The notes: generated by a model from the letters alone, not told the origin. Counted from the stretch's first letter, positions 7,284 through 17,440 are shown. The stretch: DNA of 31,163 nucleotides from DATJPY01 sp035506135 (GCA_035506135.1 DATJPY010000038.1:1-31163); one strand, 5' to 3'. Numbers and translations: made by a program.

Positions 7284-7542
7284 GGCGTCTCGGTGCGGAG
7301 CGAGAGCGCGTGGATCTCGCTCCCCATCATGTCGTCGAGCGCCTGGTAGACGAGCCGCTGCGCCTCGACGCGGCCCAGGCCAGCGAAGCGCGGCGACACG
7401 ACCGTCGCGCGGAAGTGGCCGCCGCCGGAGCGAGCCCCGGCGTGGCCGGCGTGCAGGTGGCTCTCGTCGACCACTTCGACCCGCACCGCGGCGAGCCGCT
7501 CGCGCAGGCGTGCCTCGATGCGCCGCACGCGGTCGGGCTCCA

Positions 7543-7543
<1 letters not shown>
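7280..7543 (-). CDS. BolA family protein
   Basis: An 87-residue protein from ATG 7543, overlapping the upstream dehydrogenase stop by one base (TGATG). It has the BolA class II KH-like core: IEARLRERL, VEVVDESHLHAGH, then a G-rich loop, GHFRATVVSPRF, and the helix RVEAQRLVYQALDDMM, with a closing IHALSLRT. BolA proteins bind monothiol glutaredoxins through a [2Fe-2S] cluster (His in the HAGH region is the usual ligand) and act in iron homeostasis or morphology. No glutaredoxin gene is in view. It is the last gene of the leftward acyl-CoA dehydrogenase operon, an unusual association that may be only positional. Confidence 0.85.
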
Positions 7544-8675
<1,132 letters not shown>

Positions 8676-8691
<16 letters not shown>

Positions 8692-9824
8692 GAGGCGCCT
8701 CCTTCGCGCCAGCCGGCGGCGATCCGGTCGTAGTGGAAGTCGGCGTCGCCGAAGAGCGGCCGCGCCCACTTCGAGCGCTTGAGATAGAGCTGCGCGTCGT
8801 ACTCCCAGGTGTAGCCGATGCCGCCGTGGAGGCCGACCGCGTCGATGCCGATGCGGGCGAACGCCTCGCTCGCGTAGGCCTTGGCGAGCGAGACGAAGCG
8901 CGGCGCCTCTGCGCTCCCGGTGTCGAGACACCATGCGGCGTAATAGAGCAGGGACTTGAACGACTCGATGTCGACGTACATCTCGGCGAGCGGATGCTTG
9001 ACGCCCTGGAAGCGGCCGATCGGCGAGCCGAACTGCTCGCGCTGCCGGGCATAGCCGACGGTCAGGCGGAGCGCGCCCTCGGCGGCGCCGATCATCTCGG
9101 CGGTCACGGCGGCGGCCGCGCGATCGAGCGTGCGCGCCAGCGCCGGCCAGGCGGGTGCGCCGGAAAGCACATCGGCCGCGGCGACGCGGGCGCCGTCGAG
9201 GTGGACGCGGGCGATGCGCTGGGTCGCGTCGATCGAGGGGATGCGCTCGACCGAGACGCCGGGGGCCGTGCGCTCGAGCACCGCGAGCGCGACGTCCTCG
9301 GGCGCGCGCCCGGAGCGGAAGGCGACGACCAGCAGATCGGCGGCGGCGCCGTCGAGCACCTGGATCTTCTCGCCGCGCAGGGCGAAGCCGTCGGCCGCGC
9401 GCTCCGCGCCGAGCGCGATTCCGTCCGGGGCGGCGCGCTCGCCCGGCTCGACCACGGCGAGCGTCGCGATCTTCGAGCCGTCGGCGATCGCGGGGAGCCA
9501 GCGCCGGCGCTGCGCCTCGCTCCCCGCCTCGGCGATCGCGGCGGCGGCGATCGTGGTGGCGAGGTAGGGCGACGGGAAGAGCGTGCGTCCGATCTCCTCG
9601 AGCACCACCGTGAGGTCGACCCAGCCAAGGCCGGCGCCGCCGCAGCTCTCGGGAATCGTGAGGCCGAGCCAGCCGAGCTCGCCGATCTGACGCCAGAGGT
9701 CGCGCGAGAAACCCTCCGGTGTCTCGACCACCTTGCGCACGCTCTCGAGCGGGGCGTGCGCGTCGAGGAACTTCCGCACCTCCTGGCGCAGCAGCTCCTG
9801 CTCTTCCGTGAAGCCGAAATTCAT
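8676..9824 (-). CDS. Acyl-CoA dehydrogenase, non-catalytic-type subunit (pair 1)
   Basis: A 382-residue protein from ATG 9824 (MNFGFTEEQELLRQEVR). Landmarks: LGWLGLTIPESCGGAGLGWVDL, VGYARQREQFGSPIGRFQGVKHPLAEM, and LHGGIGYTWEYDAQLYLKR near the C-terminus. The segment that should carry the catalytic Glu reads LDRAAAA, and the MCAD-type YEGT motif is absent, so neither usual base is present. This is the pattern of the partner subunit in heterotetrameric dehydrogenases. It is the first gene of the leftward operon and overlaps the catalytic-type partner by 16 bases, which favours co-assembly. The start overlaps an 11-codon open frame (9821-9856). Partner assignment is inference. Confidence 0.86.
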
Positions 9825-9856
9825 CGGGAGGTCTCCGCGGTCGGGAGGGCAGCCAT
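9821..9856 (-). other. Possible 11-codon upstream ORF coupled to the dehydrogenase start
   Basis: ATG at 9856 opens a frame of 11 codons (MAALPTAETSR) whose TGA overlaps the dehydrogenase ATG at 9824 as ATGA. This would allow coupled reinitiation. A possible -10 (TAGGCT) lies about 14 bases upstream of it. There is no codon run suggesting attenuation, and chance is a real possibility. Confidence 0.25.
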
Positions 9857-9887
9857 GGGGGGGCGAAGCTAGCCTATGTTCCCGCGC

Positions 9888-9907
9888 CGTCGACTCGAGA
9901 GTCGACG
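9888..9907. promoter_or_regulatory. Perfect palindrome between divergent dehydrogenase operons
   Basis: CGTCGACTC (9888-9896) and GAGTCGACG (9899-9907) form a perfect 9-bp inverted repeat around two bases. It lies in the 98-bp divergent gap, just upstream of the AGGAG ribosome binding site for ATG 9923. The size and symmetry suit an operator for a TetR-type regulator of acyl-CoA metabolism; a hairpin masking the ribosome binding site region is an alternative. No regulator gene is in view. The rest of the gap holds candidate back-to-back -10 elements around 9868-9880. Confidence 0.5.
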
Positions 9908-9922
9908 CCGCCAGGAGACGCG

Positions 9923-11146
<1,224 letters not shown>

Positions 11147-11153
11147 GGATCTG

Positions 11154-12293
11154 ATGCGCATCGAGGTGCCGAGCGACTTCGGCTTCGGCGAGGAGCACGC
11201 GCTCCTGCGCGACCAGGCGCGCCGTTTCCTGGCCGAGCGCTGGCCGATCGCGGAGCTGCGCCGGCTCGCCGACGCAGGCGGACGCCTGGACCGCGGCCTG
11301 TGGAAGGAGATGGCCGAGCTCGGCTGGCTCGGACTCGCGCTGCCCGAGCGCTTTGGCGGCGCGGGGCTCGGCTGGCTCCACCTCGAGATCCTGCTCGAGG
11401 AGATGGGCCGCCGCCTCGTGCCCGGGCCGTTCGTCGGATCGCTCCTCGCGGGCGTCGCGCTCGCGCAGGCGGGGAGCGACGCCCAGCACCAGCGCTGGCT
11501 CCCCGCGGTCGCGTCGGGCCAGGCGATCGCGACGCTCGCCGCGATCGAGCCGGGAGGAGGCTTCGAGCCGGACACGGTGACCGCGACGGCCGACCCGAGC
11601 GAGGGCGGCTTCGTGCTGCGGGGGCGCAAGGTGCACGTGGTCGGAGGCGCCGACGCGGCGCTCGTGATCGCGCCCTTCCGGGAGCCGTCGGGGCGGGTCG
11701 CGCTCTACGCCGTCGAGCTGCCCTCGACGGCCGTCGCCGTCGAGGACGAGGTCTGCGTCGATCCGATGCGGGCGACGGCGCGGGTGGCCTTCGACGGCGT
11801 GCGCGTGGCGCGCGAGGCGCGGCTCGAGGGCGACGGCGGTGCCGCGCTCGGCGCCGCGCTGGTGCGCGGATTCGCGGCGCTCGCCGCCGAGGCGGTGGGC
11901 GGCGCGGAGTCGGTGCTGCTCGCGACCCGCGACTACGCGATCGCGCGCAAGCAGTTCGACCGCCAGATCGGCTTCTTCCAGGCGGTGAAGCATCCGATCG
12001 TCGACCTGATGGTGCAGATCGAGCTGGCGCGGAGCCTCGCCGTCGGCGCGGCCGCCGCGCTCGACCACACGCCCTCGTGTGCCGAGGCGCTGGCGCGCAT
12101 GGCCAAGGCACAGGCCGGCGACGCCTTCTCGGCCGCCGTGCGCAAGGGCGTCCAGCTACACGGCGGCTACGGCTTCACCTGGGACTGCGACGTCCACTTC
12201 TACTTCCGCCGCGCGCTCTGGAATCGCTCGATGCTCGGCGACGCGCTGCACCATCGCCGTCGCCTCGCGGCGCTGCTCTTCGAGTCGACGTGA
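11154..12293 (+). CDS. Acyl-CoA dehydrogenase, non-catalytic-type subunit (pair 2)
   Basis: A 379-residue protein from ATG 11154, seven bases after its partner, with GAGGAT upstream. Landmarks: FGFGEEHALLRDQARRF, LGWLGLALPERFGGAGLGW, RKQFDRQIGFFQAVKHPIVDL, and LHGGYGFTWDCDVHFYFRR. At the catalytic-base position it reads LVRGFAAL, so the Glu is missing, and the YEGT motif is absent. It therefore parallels the gene at 8676-9824 and is probably the partner subunit of 9923-11146. Gene order relative to transcription is reversed between the two operons: catalytic-type first here, second on the left. It ends at a strong hairpin shared with the convergent Hsp20 gene. Confidence 0.86.
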   Translation: MRIEVPSDFGFGEEHALLRDQARRFLAERWPIAELRRLADAGGRLDRGLWKEMAELGWLGLALPERFGGAGLGWLHLEILLEEMGRRLVPGPFVGSLLAGVALAQAGSDAQHQRWLPAVASGQAIATLAAIEPGGGFEPDTVTATADPSEGGFVLRGRKVHVVGGADAALVIAPFREPSGRVALYAVELPSTAVAVEDEVCVDPMRATARVAFDGVRVAREARLEGDGGAALGAALVRGFAALAAEAVGGAESVLLATRDYAIARKQFDRQIGFFQAVKHPIVDLMVQIELARSLAVGAAAALDHTPSCAEALARMAKAQAGDAFSAAVRKGVQLHGGYGFTWDCDVHFYFRRALWNRSMLGDALHHRRRLAALLFEST

Positions 12294-12300
12294 GAGGGGC

Positions 12301-12327
12301 GGCGGGGCCGGCTACGCCGGCCCCGCC
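12301..12327. terminator. Hairpin between convergent genes, probable bidirectional terminator
   Basis: A perfect 12-bp inverted repeat (12301-12312 with 12316-12327) has a three-base loop (TAC). It fills most of the 57-bp gap between the stop codons of the dehydrogenase and Hsp20 genes. The stem is all G/C. There is no T tract, so termination may need Rho or rely on the stem alone. Confidence 0.6.
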
Positions 12328-12350
12328 CCGAATCGACCCCGGACGCTGCG

Positions 12351-12824
12351 TCAGGCGGCGTGGACGGGGATGTTGCGGACCTTCGCCGACTCGGCCTTCG
12401 GCAGCGTGATGGTGAGGACGCCCGCCTTGAACGCGGCCGACGCCTTGTCCGCCTCGACCTCGACGGGGAGCTCGACCACGCGGCGGAAGCGGCCGTAGCT
12501 GCGCTCGGACCAGTGCCAGCCGCCCTTGCGATCCTCGTTTTCCGTCCTCTTCTCGCCCGTGAGGCTGAGCACGTTGCCGTGGACCTCGACGGAGAGATCC
12601 TTCTCCTCGAGGCCCGGGAGCTCCGCGCTCACGAGGATCTCGCCCTCGCGCTCGACCACGTCGAGCCTCGGGGTGAAGCCGGCTGCCGGCGCCGACGCGG
12701 CGCCGCGCCACATGTCGTCGAAGAGCCTCTCGATGGAGCGGTTCAGGGCTCCGACCGGATCCGCCGTCCCGTAGTCCCGAGCCGCGCCAGCCGGGTGCAC
12801 GCGAAAGATGCTGGGAAGTGCCAT
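12351..12824 (-). CDS. Small heat shock protein, Hsp20/alpha-crystallin family
   Basis: A 157-residue protein from ATG 12824, with AAGGAG ten bases upstream. The N-terminal arm (1 to about 50) includes LNRSIERLFDDMWRG. The alpha-crystallin domain (about 52-145) includes FTPRLDVVEREGEILVSAEL, PGLEEKDLSVEVHGNVLSL and TGEKRTENEDRKGGWHWSER, then YGRFRRVVELP, and AAFKAGVLTITLPK, which carries the family GVLTI signature. The short tail has NIPV, an I-x-V motif used in oligomer assembly. It is an ATP-independent holdase of the class A (IbpA-like) type. It is transcribed alone. A possible promoter is at 12889-12916; no CIRCE element is visible. Confidence 0.92.
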   Translation of the reverse strand: MALPSIFRVHPAGAARDYGTADPVGALNRSIERLFDDMWRGAASAPAAGFTPRLDVVEREGEILVSAELPGLEEKDLSVEVHGNVLSLTGEKRTENEDRKGGWHWSERSYGRFRRVVELPVEVEADKASAAFKAGVLTITLPKAESAKVRNIPVHAA

Positions 12825-12888
12825 TTCTCTGTTGCTCCTTGCTTGTGTCCGTGCGGCGAGTGCCTCGAGCCGCCCGGGGGATGGCGAG

Positions 12889-12916
12889 TAGGTAAGCACG
12901 TCGCATAGCGCGTCAA
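12889..12916 (-). promoter_or_regulatory. Weak candidate promoter for the Hsp20 gene
   Basis: On the minus strand TTGACG (12916-12911) is followed after 16 bases by TACCTA (12894-12889), a good -35 and a poor -10. It lies about 65 bases upstream of the Hsp20 ATG in the 132-bp gap to frdD. No other feature is seen in that gap. Confidence 0.35.
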
Positions 12917-12956
12917 GCGGCGCGGCGAGCGCTCCGGAGGCTGCCCGCCGGGGAAG

Positions 12957-13319
12957 TCATCCAATCGACAGGACGGCGAGGATCCCGGCGATGCTTCCCG
13001 CGAGCGCGACGGCGTAGAGCAGCGAGCCGATCAGGGCGTCGCTCCGGTGGCCGAGCAGGTCGACGCAGAGCGCGCGCGTGTGGTGCGCGCCCTTCCAGAG
13101 GGGCAGCGCGATGATGCCGAGCAGCACGAGCCGCCCGAGCGGATTCGAGAAGATCTCGTGCGCGCGCTCGAACGAGAGAGCGCGCGCCGGGAGCAGGCCG
13201 AGCGGTGCGCCGAGGGCGACCGTGAGCAGGTAGCCCGGCAGCAGCAGCGTCCCCACCATGATCCCGGCGCCGAAGAGCAGCCAGATCACCGGCTCGAGGC
13301 GGAGCAGCAGCGCCTTCAC
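12957..13319 (-). CDS. frdD: Fumarate reductase membrane subunit D
   Basis: A 120-residue protein (E. coli FrdD is 119) with three hydrophobic helices at about residues 11-33, 62-78 and 94-118. LEPVIWLLFGAGIMVGTLLLP at the start and LPLWKGAHHTRALCVDL in the middle match FrdD; the His pair belongs to the quinone-side region. GTG 13319 is used because it overlaps the frdC stop by four bases (GTGA) and gives the family length. Together with FrdC it anchors FrdAB in the inner membrane and passes electrons to or from the quinone pool. It is the last gene of frdABCD. Confidence 0.85.
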   Translation of the reverse strand: MKALLLRLEPVIWLLFGAGIMVGTLLLPGYLLTVALGAPLGLLPARALSFERAHEIFSNPLGRLVLLGIIALPLWKGAHHTRALCVDLLGHRSDALIGSLLYAVALAGSIAGILAVLSIG

Positions 13320-13753
13320 GGCCAGAGCCCTCCGAGCACGACGAGCAGCGCCAGCGTCACCCCACACCAGGCCGCGTAGAGCATCGCGTGGAGCACGGGT
13401 CGCGGCGGCGGCTTGGCCGGTCCGATGTGCGCGGGCTGCGCCTTCGGGAACAGCCGGAAGAAGCGCACGCCGACGAAGATCGACCCGACCAGCGCGAGCA
13501 GATGGAACGCCACGTAGAGCGGGTTGGCGAAGCTCTGCATGAGCCGCTGCCACGCCTCCGGCCCCGCGGCCAGCGCCCAGGCGACGCGCAGCGCCACCAG
13601 CCCGACCAGCAGGTAGACGATCCCGGTGGCGTCGAAGAGCAGGTAGGTGCGCATGCGCGGCCGGGTCCAGAAGCGATCGGGCAGCTCCGGCGGCGCGGTG
13701 CGCGTCGATCCGGGTCGCGAGGGCGCCATGGCGTCGGGGCTCGCGGCGCGCAT
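13316..13753 (-). CDS. frdC: Fumarate reductase membrane subunit C
   Basis: A 145-residue protein with three predicted helices (about 38-60, 78-98 and 118-142). Shared landmarks with E. coli FrdC are RTYL, GPEAW, FANPLYVAFHLLALVGSIF and FPKA. The first-helix region is about seven residues shorter than in E. coli and lacks an obvious counterpart of the quinone-site Glu29, so quinone chemistry may differ. The start could also be the in-frame ATG eight codons in; the N-terminal 30 residues are polar and poorly conserved. It follows frdB by three bases and overlaps frdD by four. Confidence 0.83.
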   Translation of the reverse strand: MRAASPDAMAPSRPGSTRTAPPELPDRFWTRPRMRTYLLFDATGIVYLLVGLVALRVAWALAAGPEAWQRLMQSFANPLYVAFHLLALVGSIFVGVRFFRLFPKAQPAHIGPAKPPPRPVLHAMLYAAWCGVTLALLVVLGGLWP

Positions 13754-13756
13754 GCG

Positions 13757-14500
13757 CTAGCCCTCCCGCCGCACGACGAACGAGGTCGCCCAGTCGATCA
13801 CCGCGTTGAGCTTGGCCTGGTTCACCGCGGCCGCGGGGTCGACGTGCTTCGGACACACCTCGCTGCACTCGTTGGCGTAGGAGCAGGCGAACACGTTGCC
13901 CTCGCCGCGGAAGACGCGGTTGCGCTGGGCCGCTCCTTCGTCCCTCGAGTCCATGTTGTAGCGGTGTCCGAGCGCGATGGCGGCCGGTCCGAGGAAGTGC
14001 GGCTCCTGCGACACCACTGGACAGGCCGCGTAGCAGAGCATGCAGTTGATGCACATGCTGAACTGCTTGAAGGCCGCGAGCTGCTCCGGGCTCTGCCGGT
14101 TCGTGCCCTCCTCGGCGGCCTTCTGCTTGGCCACGAGGATCCAGGGCTTCACGGACTCGAGCTTCTCCATGAAGCCGTCCATGTCGATCACCAGGTCGCG
14201 GATGATCGGGAAGTTCGCGAGCGGCGCGATCTCGACCCGGTCGCCGTAGTCCGCGAGCGAGGTCTTGCAGGTGAGCTTGGGCTCGCCGTCGACGTTCATC
14301 CCGCAGCTCCCGCAGACGGCCATGCGGCACGACCAGCGGTGGGAGAGCGTCCCGTCGATCTCGTCCTTGATGAAGTTGAGCGCGTCGAGGACCTTCCAGT
14401 CCGGCCGGCAGGCCACCTCGTAGCTCTGCGTCTTGGGCGCGTGATCGACGTCGGGATCGAAGCGCGTCACGACGAAGGTGCGCTTCCTGAGCTCGCTCAT
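13757..14500 (-). CDS. frdB: Fumarate reductase iron-sulfur subunit B
   Basis: A 247-residue protein from ATG 14500, whose start overlaps the frdA stop (TGATG). Three clusters are clear: [2Fe-2S] from CRMAVCGSCGMNVDGEPKLTC-type spacing (about residues 59-79), [4Fe-4S] from CINCMLCYAACPV, and [3Fe-4S] from CSYANECSEVCPKHVDP. It relays electrons between the FAD of FrdA and the quinone site of FrdCD. Length and cluster spacing match FrdB (E. coli 244). SdhB would look similar, but the neighbouring two three-helix anchors and the FrdA residue pattern favour the fumarate reductase type. Confidence 0.93.
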   Translation of the reverse strand: MSELRKRTFVVTRFDPDVDHAPKTQSYEVACRPDWKVLDALNFIKDEIDGTLSHRWSCRMAVCGSCGMNVDGEPKLTCKTSLADYGDRVEIAPLANFPIIRDLVIDMDGFMEKLESVKPWILVAKQKAAEEGTNRQSPEQLAAFKQFSMCINCMLCYAACPVVSQEPHFLGPAAIALGHRYNMDSRDEGAAQRNRVFRGEGNVFACSYANECSEVCPKHVDPAAAVNQAKLNAVIDWATSFVVRREG

Positions 14501-16221
14501 CAGTACTTCCGCTCCTCGGGCTGGAACCGCGTGATCGTGACGCCCTTCCGGTCGAGCCGGGGCCCGGCCGGCGTGAAGAACACCATCGAGTGGTGCAGGA
14601 ACTCCTGGTCGTTGCGCTTCGGGTAGTCGCGGCACGCGTGCGCACCGCGCGACTCGCGGCGCGCGGCCGCGGCGACCGCCACCGCCTCGGCCACGTCGAG
14701 GAGGTTCCCGAGCTCGAGGGCCTGCAGGATCTCGGTGTTGAACACCTTGCTCGAATCCTCCAGGACGAGGTCGGCGTAGCGGCCCTTGAGCTGCGCCAGC
14801 TCGGCCACCGTCTGCTGCATCGCGGCCTGGTTCCGGTAGACGCCGCAGCCGCGCTCCATCGAGAGCTGCATCTCGTGGCGGATCTGCGCGATCTTCTCGC
14901 CGCCCTTCTTGCGCCCGCGCAGTGCGTCGATGCGCGCAGCCTCCGCCTCGGTCTGGCTGCGCAGCGGCGCCTCGTCGCCGACGGAGGCCGCGCGGGCGTG
15001 GGCGACCGCCTCCACGCCGGCCCGTGCGCCGAACACCAGGCACTCGGTCAGCGAGTTCGAGCCGAGCCGATTGGCCCCGTTCATCGACACGCAGGCAGTC
15101 TCGCCGGCCGCGTAGAGGCCGGCAAGCGGCGTGGCCGCACGCAGATCGGTGTCGACGCCACCCATCATGTAGTGCACCACGGGCCGCACCGGGATCGGGG
15201 CGTGCACGGGATCCACGCCCACGTAGGTCGACGCGAGCTCGCGCACGAACGGCAGCTTGGCGGTGATCTTCGCCTCGCCGAGGTGCCGCAGGTCGAGGTT
15301 CATGTACTCGCCGTAGCTGCCCTTGATGCCGCGCCCCGCCTCGATCTCGAGGATCATCGCGCGCGAGATCATGTCGCGCGGCCCGAGCTCCGCCTTCTGG
15401 CCGACGCCGTAGTCGCGCGTCACCAGGAAGCGCTCGCCCTCGGAGTTGACCAGGTAGCCGCCCTCGCCGCGCGAGGCCTCGGTGATCAGGATTCCGGTGC
15501 CGGGCAGCCCCGTCGGGTGGTACTGCACGAACTCCATGTCCTTGAGACCCACGCCGGCACGGTACGCGAGCGCCATGCCGTCGCCCGTCTTGATCGTGCC
15601 GTTCGTCGTGAACGGGAAGCACTTGCCGGCGCCGCCCGTCGCCAGGATCACGGCGCGCCCGAGGAAGCAGCGCATCGCGCCGGAGCGGATGTCGATCGCC
15701 GCGACGCCGCGGCAAGCACCGCCGTCGACGAGGAGCCGCGTCGCGAAGTTCTCGTCGTAGCGCACGATGCGGTCGAAGCGCATCGAGTGCTGGAACAGCG
15801 TGTGCAGCATGTGGAAGCCGACCTTGTCGGTCGCGAACCAGGTGCGCGGCACCGTCATGCCGCCGAACGGGCGCGTGGCGACCGATCCGTCCGGGTTGCG
15901 GCTCCACGGGCAGCCCCAGTGCTCGAGTCGGGTGAGCTCGAGGGTCGCCTGCTCGACGAAGTAGTCGACGGAGTCCTGGTCGGCCAGGAAGTCGGAGCCC
16001 TTCACGGTGTCGTAGGCGTGCTTCTCGAGGCTGTCCTCCGAGCCCGGCACGTAGGCGGCCGCGCCGCCTTCCGCGGAGACCGTGTGGCTCCGCATCGGGT
16101 ACACCTTCGAGACCATGGCGACCGAGATCCGGGGATCCGCCTCGACCGCCGCGATCGCGGCGCGCAGCCCCGCGGCGCCGCCCCCGACGACGACGATGTC
16201 GTGCCGATGGATCTCGACCAC
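14500..16221 (-). CDS. frdA: Fumarate reductase flavoprotein subunit A
   Basis: A 573-residue protein. GTG 16221 is selected because GGGAGG lies six bases upstream and the FAD-binding strand follows immediately (HDIVVVGGGAAGLRAA). The covalent FAD site is H46 in MRSHTVSAEGG. E51 occupies the place of E. coli FrdA Glu49, where succinate dehydrogenases have Gln. Other landmarks: WGCPWSRNPDGSV, MEFVQYHPTGLPGTGILITE, LDLRHLG, HYMMGGVDTD, GANRLGSNSLTE and SRGAHACRDYPKRND. It interconverts fumarate and succinate at the membrane face. An aerobic oxidase operon is also present, so the enzyme may run as succinate dehydrogenase in vivo; this is inference. Confidence 0.93.
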   Translation of the reverse strand: MVEIHRHDIVVVGGGAAGLRAAIAAVEADPRISVAMVSKVYPMRSHTVSAEGGAAAYVPGSEDSLEKHAYDTVKGSDFLADQDSVDYFVEQATLELTRLEHWGCPWSRNPDGSVATRPFGGMTVPRTWFATDKVGFHMLHTLFQHSMRFDRIVRYDENFATRLLVDGGACRGVAAIDIRSGAMRCFLGRAVILATGGAGKCFPFTTNGTIKTGDGMALAYRAGVGLKDMEFVQYHPTGLPGTGILITEASRGEGGYLVNSEGERFLVTRDYGVGQKAELGPRDMISRAMILEIEAGRGIKGSYGEYMNLDLRHLGEAKITAKLPFVRELASTYVGVDPVHAPIPVRPVVHYMMGGVDTDLRAATPLAGLYAAGETACVSMNGANRLGSNSLTECLVFGARAGVEAVAHARAASVGDEAPLRSQTEAEAARIDALRGRKKGGEKIAQIRHEMQLSMERGCGVYRNQAAMQQTVAELAQLKGRYADLVLEDSSKVFNTEILQALELGNLLDVAEAVAVAAAARRESRGAHACRDYPKRNDQEFLHHSMVFFTPAGPRLDRKGVTITRFQPEERKY

Positions 16222-16253
16222 GGGTGCCCTCCCTGACCTGGATTCGCGTCTAG

Positions 16254-16282
16254 GGTCTAACGAGATTCGGGTTCGAAATCAA
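16254..16282 (-). promoter_or_regulatory. Weak candidate promoter for frdABCD
   Basis: On the minus strand TTGATT (16282-16277) precedes a poor -10 (TTAGAC or TAGACC, 16260-16254) at 16-17 bases. It is about 33 bases upstream of the frdA GTG. No FNR-like TTGAT-N4-ATCAA dyad could be completed here. Confidence 0.3.
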
Positions 16283-16320
16283 CGCGGGCTCGAGCTCGAT
16301 CGCGCTGCGGGCTGGACGCC

Positions 16321-16389
16321 GAGTCACGGAGCGGGCTCCGGCTGAGTCACTGAGCGGGCTCCTGCTGAGTCACTGAGCGGGCTCCTGCT
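16321..16389. repeat. Three tandem 23-bp copies at the 3' end of aguA
   Basis: Three head-to-tail 23-bp units lie at 16321-16343, 16344-16366 and 16367-16389. The last two are identical, and the first differs at two positions. The unit nearest the gene encodes the last residues of AguA (QQEPAQ) and its stop. Because 23 is not a multiple of three, the same peptide-plus-stop recurs in each of the other two frames, ending at 16347 and 16324. The remaining bases to the frdA start (16222-16320) hold only the weak promoter noted above. Confidence 0.9.
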
Positions 16390-17440
16390 GCGTGACACAG
16401 TGGATCGCCCCGAAGCCCGAGACGAGCTCCGCGCTCGGGATCCCGACGATCTCGCGACCGGAGAGCAGCTCGCGCAGGATGGCGAGCGCGCGCGCGTCCG
16501 TCGCTGCACCGAAGGTGGGCACGAGCGCGACGCCGTTGGCGAGATAGAAGTTCGCGTAGCTGGCCGGGCTGCGCTGCGTTCCGGAGCCGAGGCGCGGCGG
16601 CATGGGCAGCTCGACCACCGAGAGCGCGGCGCCGCGCGCATCGGTCATGGCGGCCAGGCGCCGGCGGTTCTCGGCGAGCGGTGCTCGGTTCGCGTCCGCC
16701 GCGTCGGAGCACACGGCCGCCGCGACGACCCCGGGCGCGACGAAGCGCGCCACGTCGTCGACGTGTCCGTCGGTGTCGTCGCCCTCGATGCCGCCCGCCA
16801 GCCAGAGCACGCGGGTGGCGCCGAGCGAGTCCGCGAGCACCTGCTCCATGCGCTCCCGCGTGCGACCCGCGCCGCGGTTCGGGTTCAGCAGACACGATTC
16901 TGTGGTGAGCACGGTGCCGAGGCCATCGCCGTCGATCGCGCCCCCCTCGAGCACCGTCTCGCAGGCGAAGCGCGGCAGCCCGAGGATGCGCGCGACGCGG
17001 CCCGGCACGGCGTCGTCCGCCTCCCAGCCGGGATACTTGCGACCCCAGTTGTCGAAGCGGAAATCGAGCACCGCGCGGCCCGGGGGATCGCGCCGCACGA
17101 CGAAGATCGGTCCGTGGTCGCGCGCCCAGGCATCGTTGGTGGGGTAGTGGTGGAAGGTGACGCCCTCGGGATCCACCCGGGCGCGCGCGAGCGCCGCGCG
17201 CGCGCGCGACTCGAGCGCCTCGTCGGCGACGCCGATGCAGACCGCCTCGTGCGGAAGCAGCGCGCGAACGATCGCGGCGAAGCTCTCGACCACCGCCGGA
17301 AGGTCGTCGGGCCAGGTCTCCGGGTTGTGGGGCCAGGAGAGCCACGTCGCGCGGTGCCGCTCCCACTCGGCCGGCCAGCGGTACCCGAGGGCCGCGGGCG
17401 CCTTGGAGCCCGCGCGCGCATTGGCGTGGCGCTCGTTCAA
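16370..17440 (-). CDS. aguA: Agmatine deiminase
   Basis: A 356-residue protein. TTG 17440 is taken as start because it overlaps the aguB stop by four bases (TTGA) and no other start precedes the conserved GYRWPAEWERHRATWLSWPH. Family landmarks: YPTNDAWARDHGPIF, GAIDGDGLGTVLTTESCLLNPNRG, GGIEGDDTDGHVDDVARF, and the catalytic Cys C348 in AIHCVTQQEP. The guanidine-modifying fold hydrolyses agmatine to N-carbamoylputrescine and ammonia through a Cys thiouronium intermediate. The upstream co-transcribed gene encodes the next enzyme. The coding 3' end is the first unit of a 23-bp tandem repeat, which leaves the catalytic Cys only eight residues from the stop. Confidence 0.93.
   Translation of the reverse strand: MNERHANARAGSKAPAALGYRWPAEWERHRATWLSWPHNPETWPDDLPAVVESFAAIVRALLPHEAVCIGVADEALESRARAALARARVDPEGVTFHHYPTNDAWARDHGPIFVVRRDPPGRAVLDFRFDNWGRKYPGWEADDAVPGRVARILGLPRFACETVLEGGAIDGDGLGTVLTTESCLLNPNRGAGRTRERMEQVLADSLGATRVLWLAGGIEGDDTDGHVDDVARFVAPGVVAAAVCSDAADANRAPLAENRRRLAAMTDARGAALSVVELPMPPRLGSGTQRSPASYANFYLANGVALVPTFGAATDARALAILRELLSGREIVGIPSAELVSGFGAIHCVTQQEPAQ

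Noticed and set aside
13757..16221. Calling frdAB as sdhAB
   Set aside because: The E51 residue after the FAD His, the close match to E. coli FrdA landmarks and the two short three-helix anchors downstream favour the frd type, though direction of use in the cell is open.
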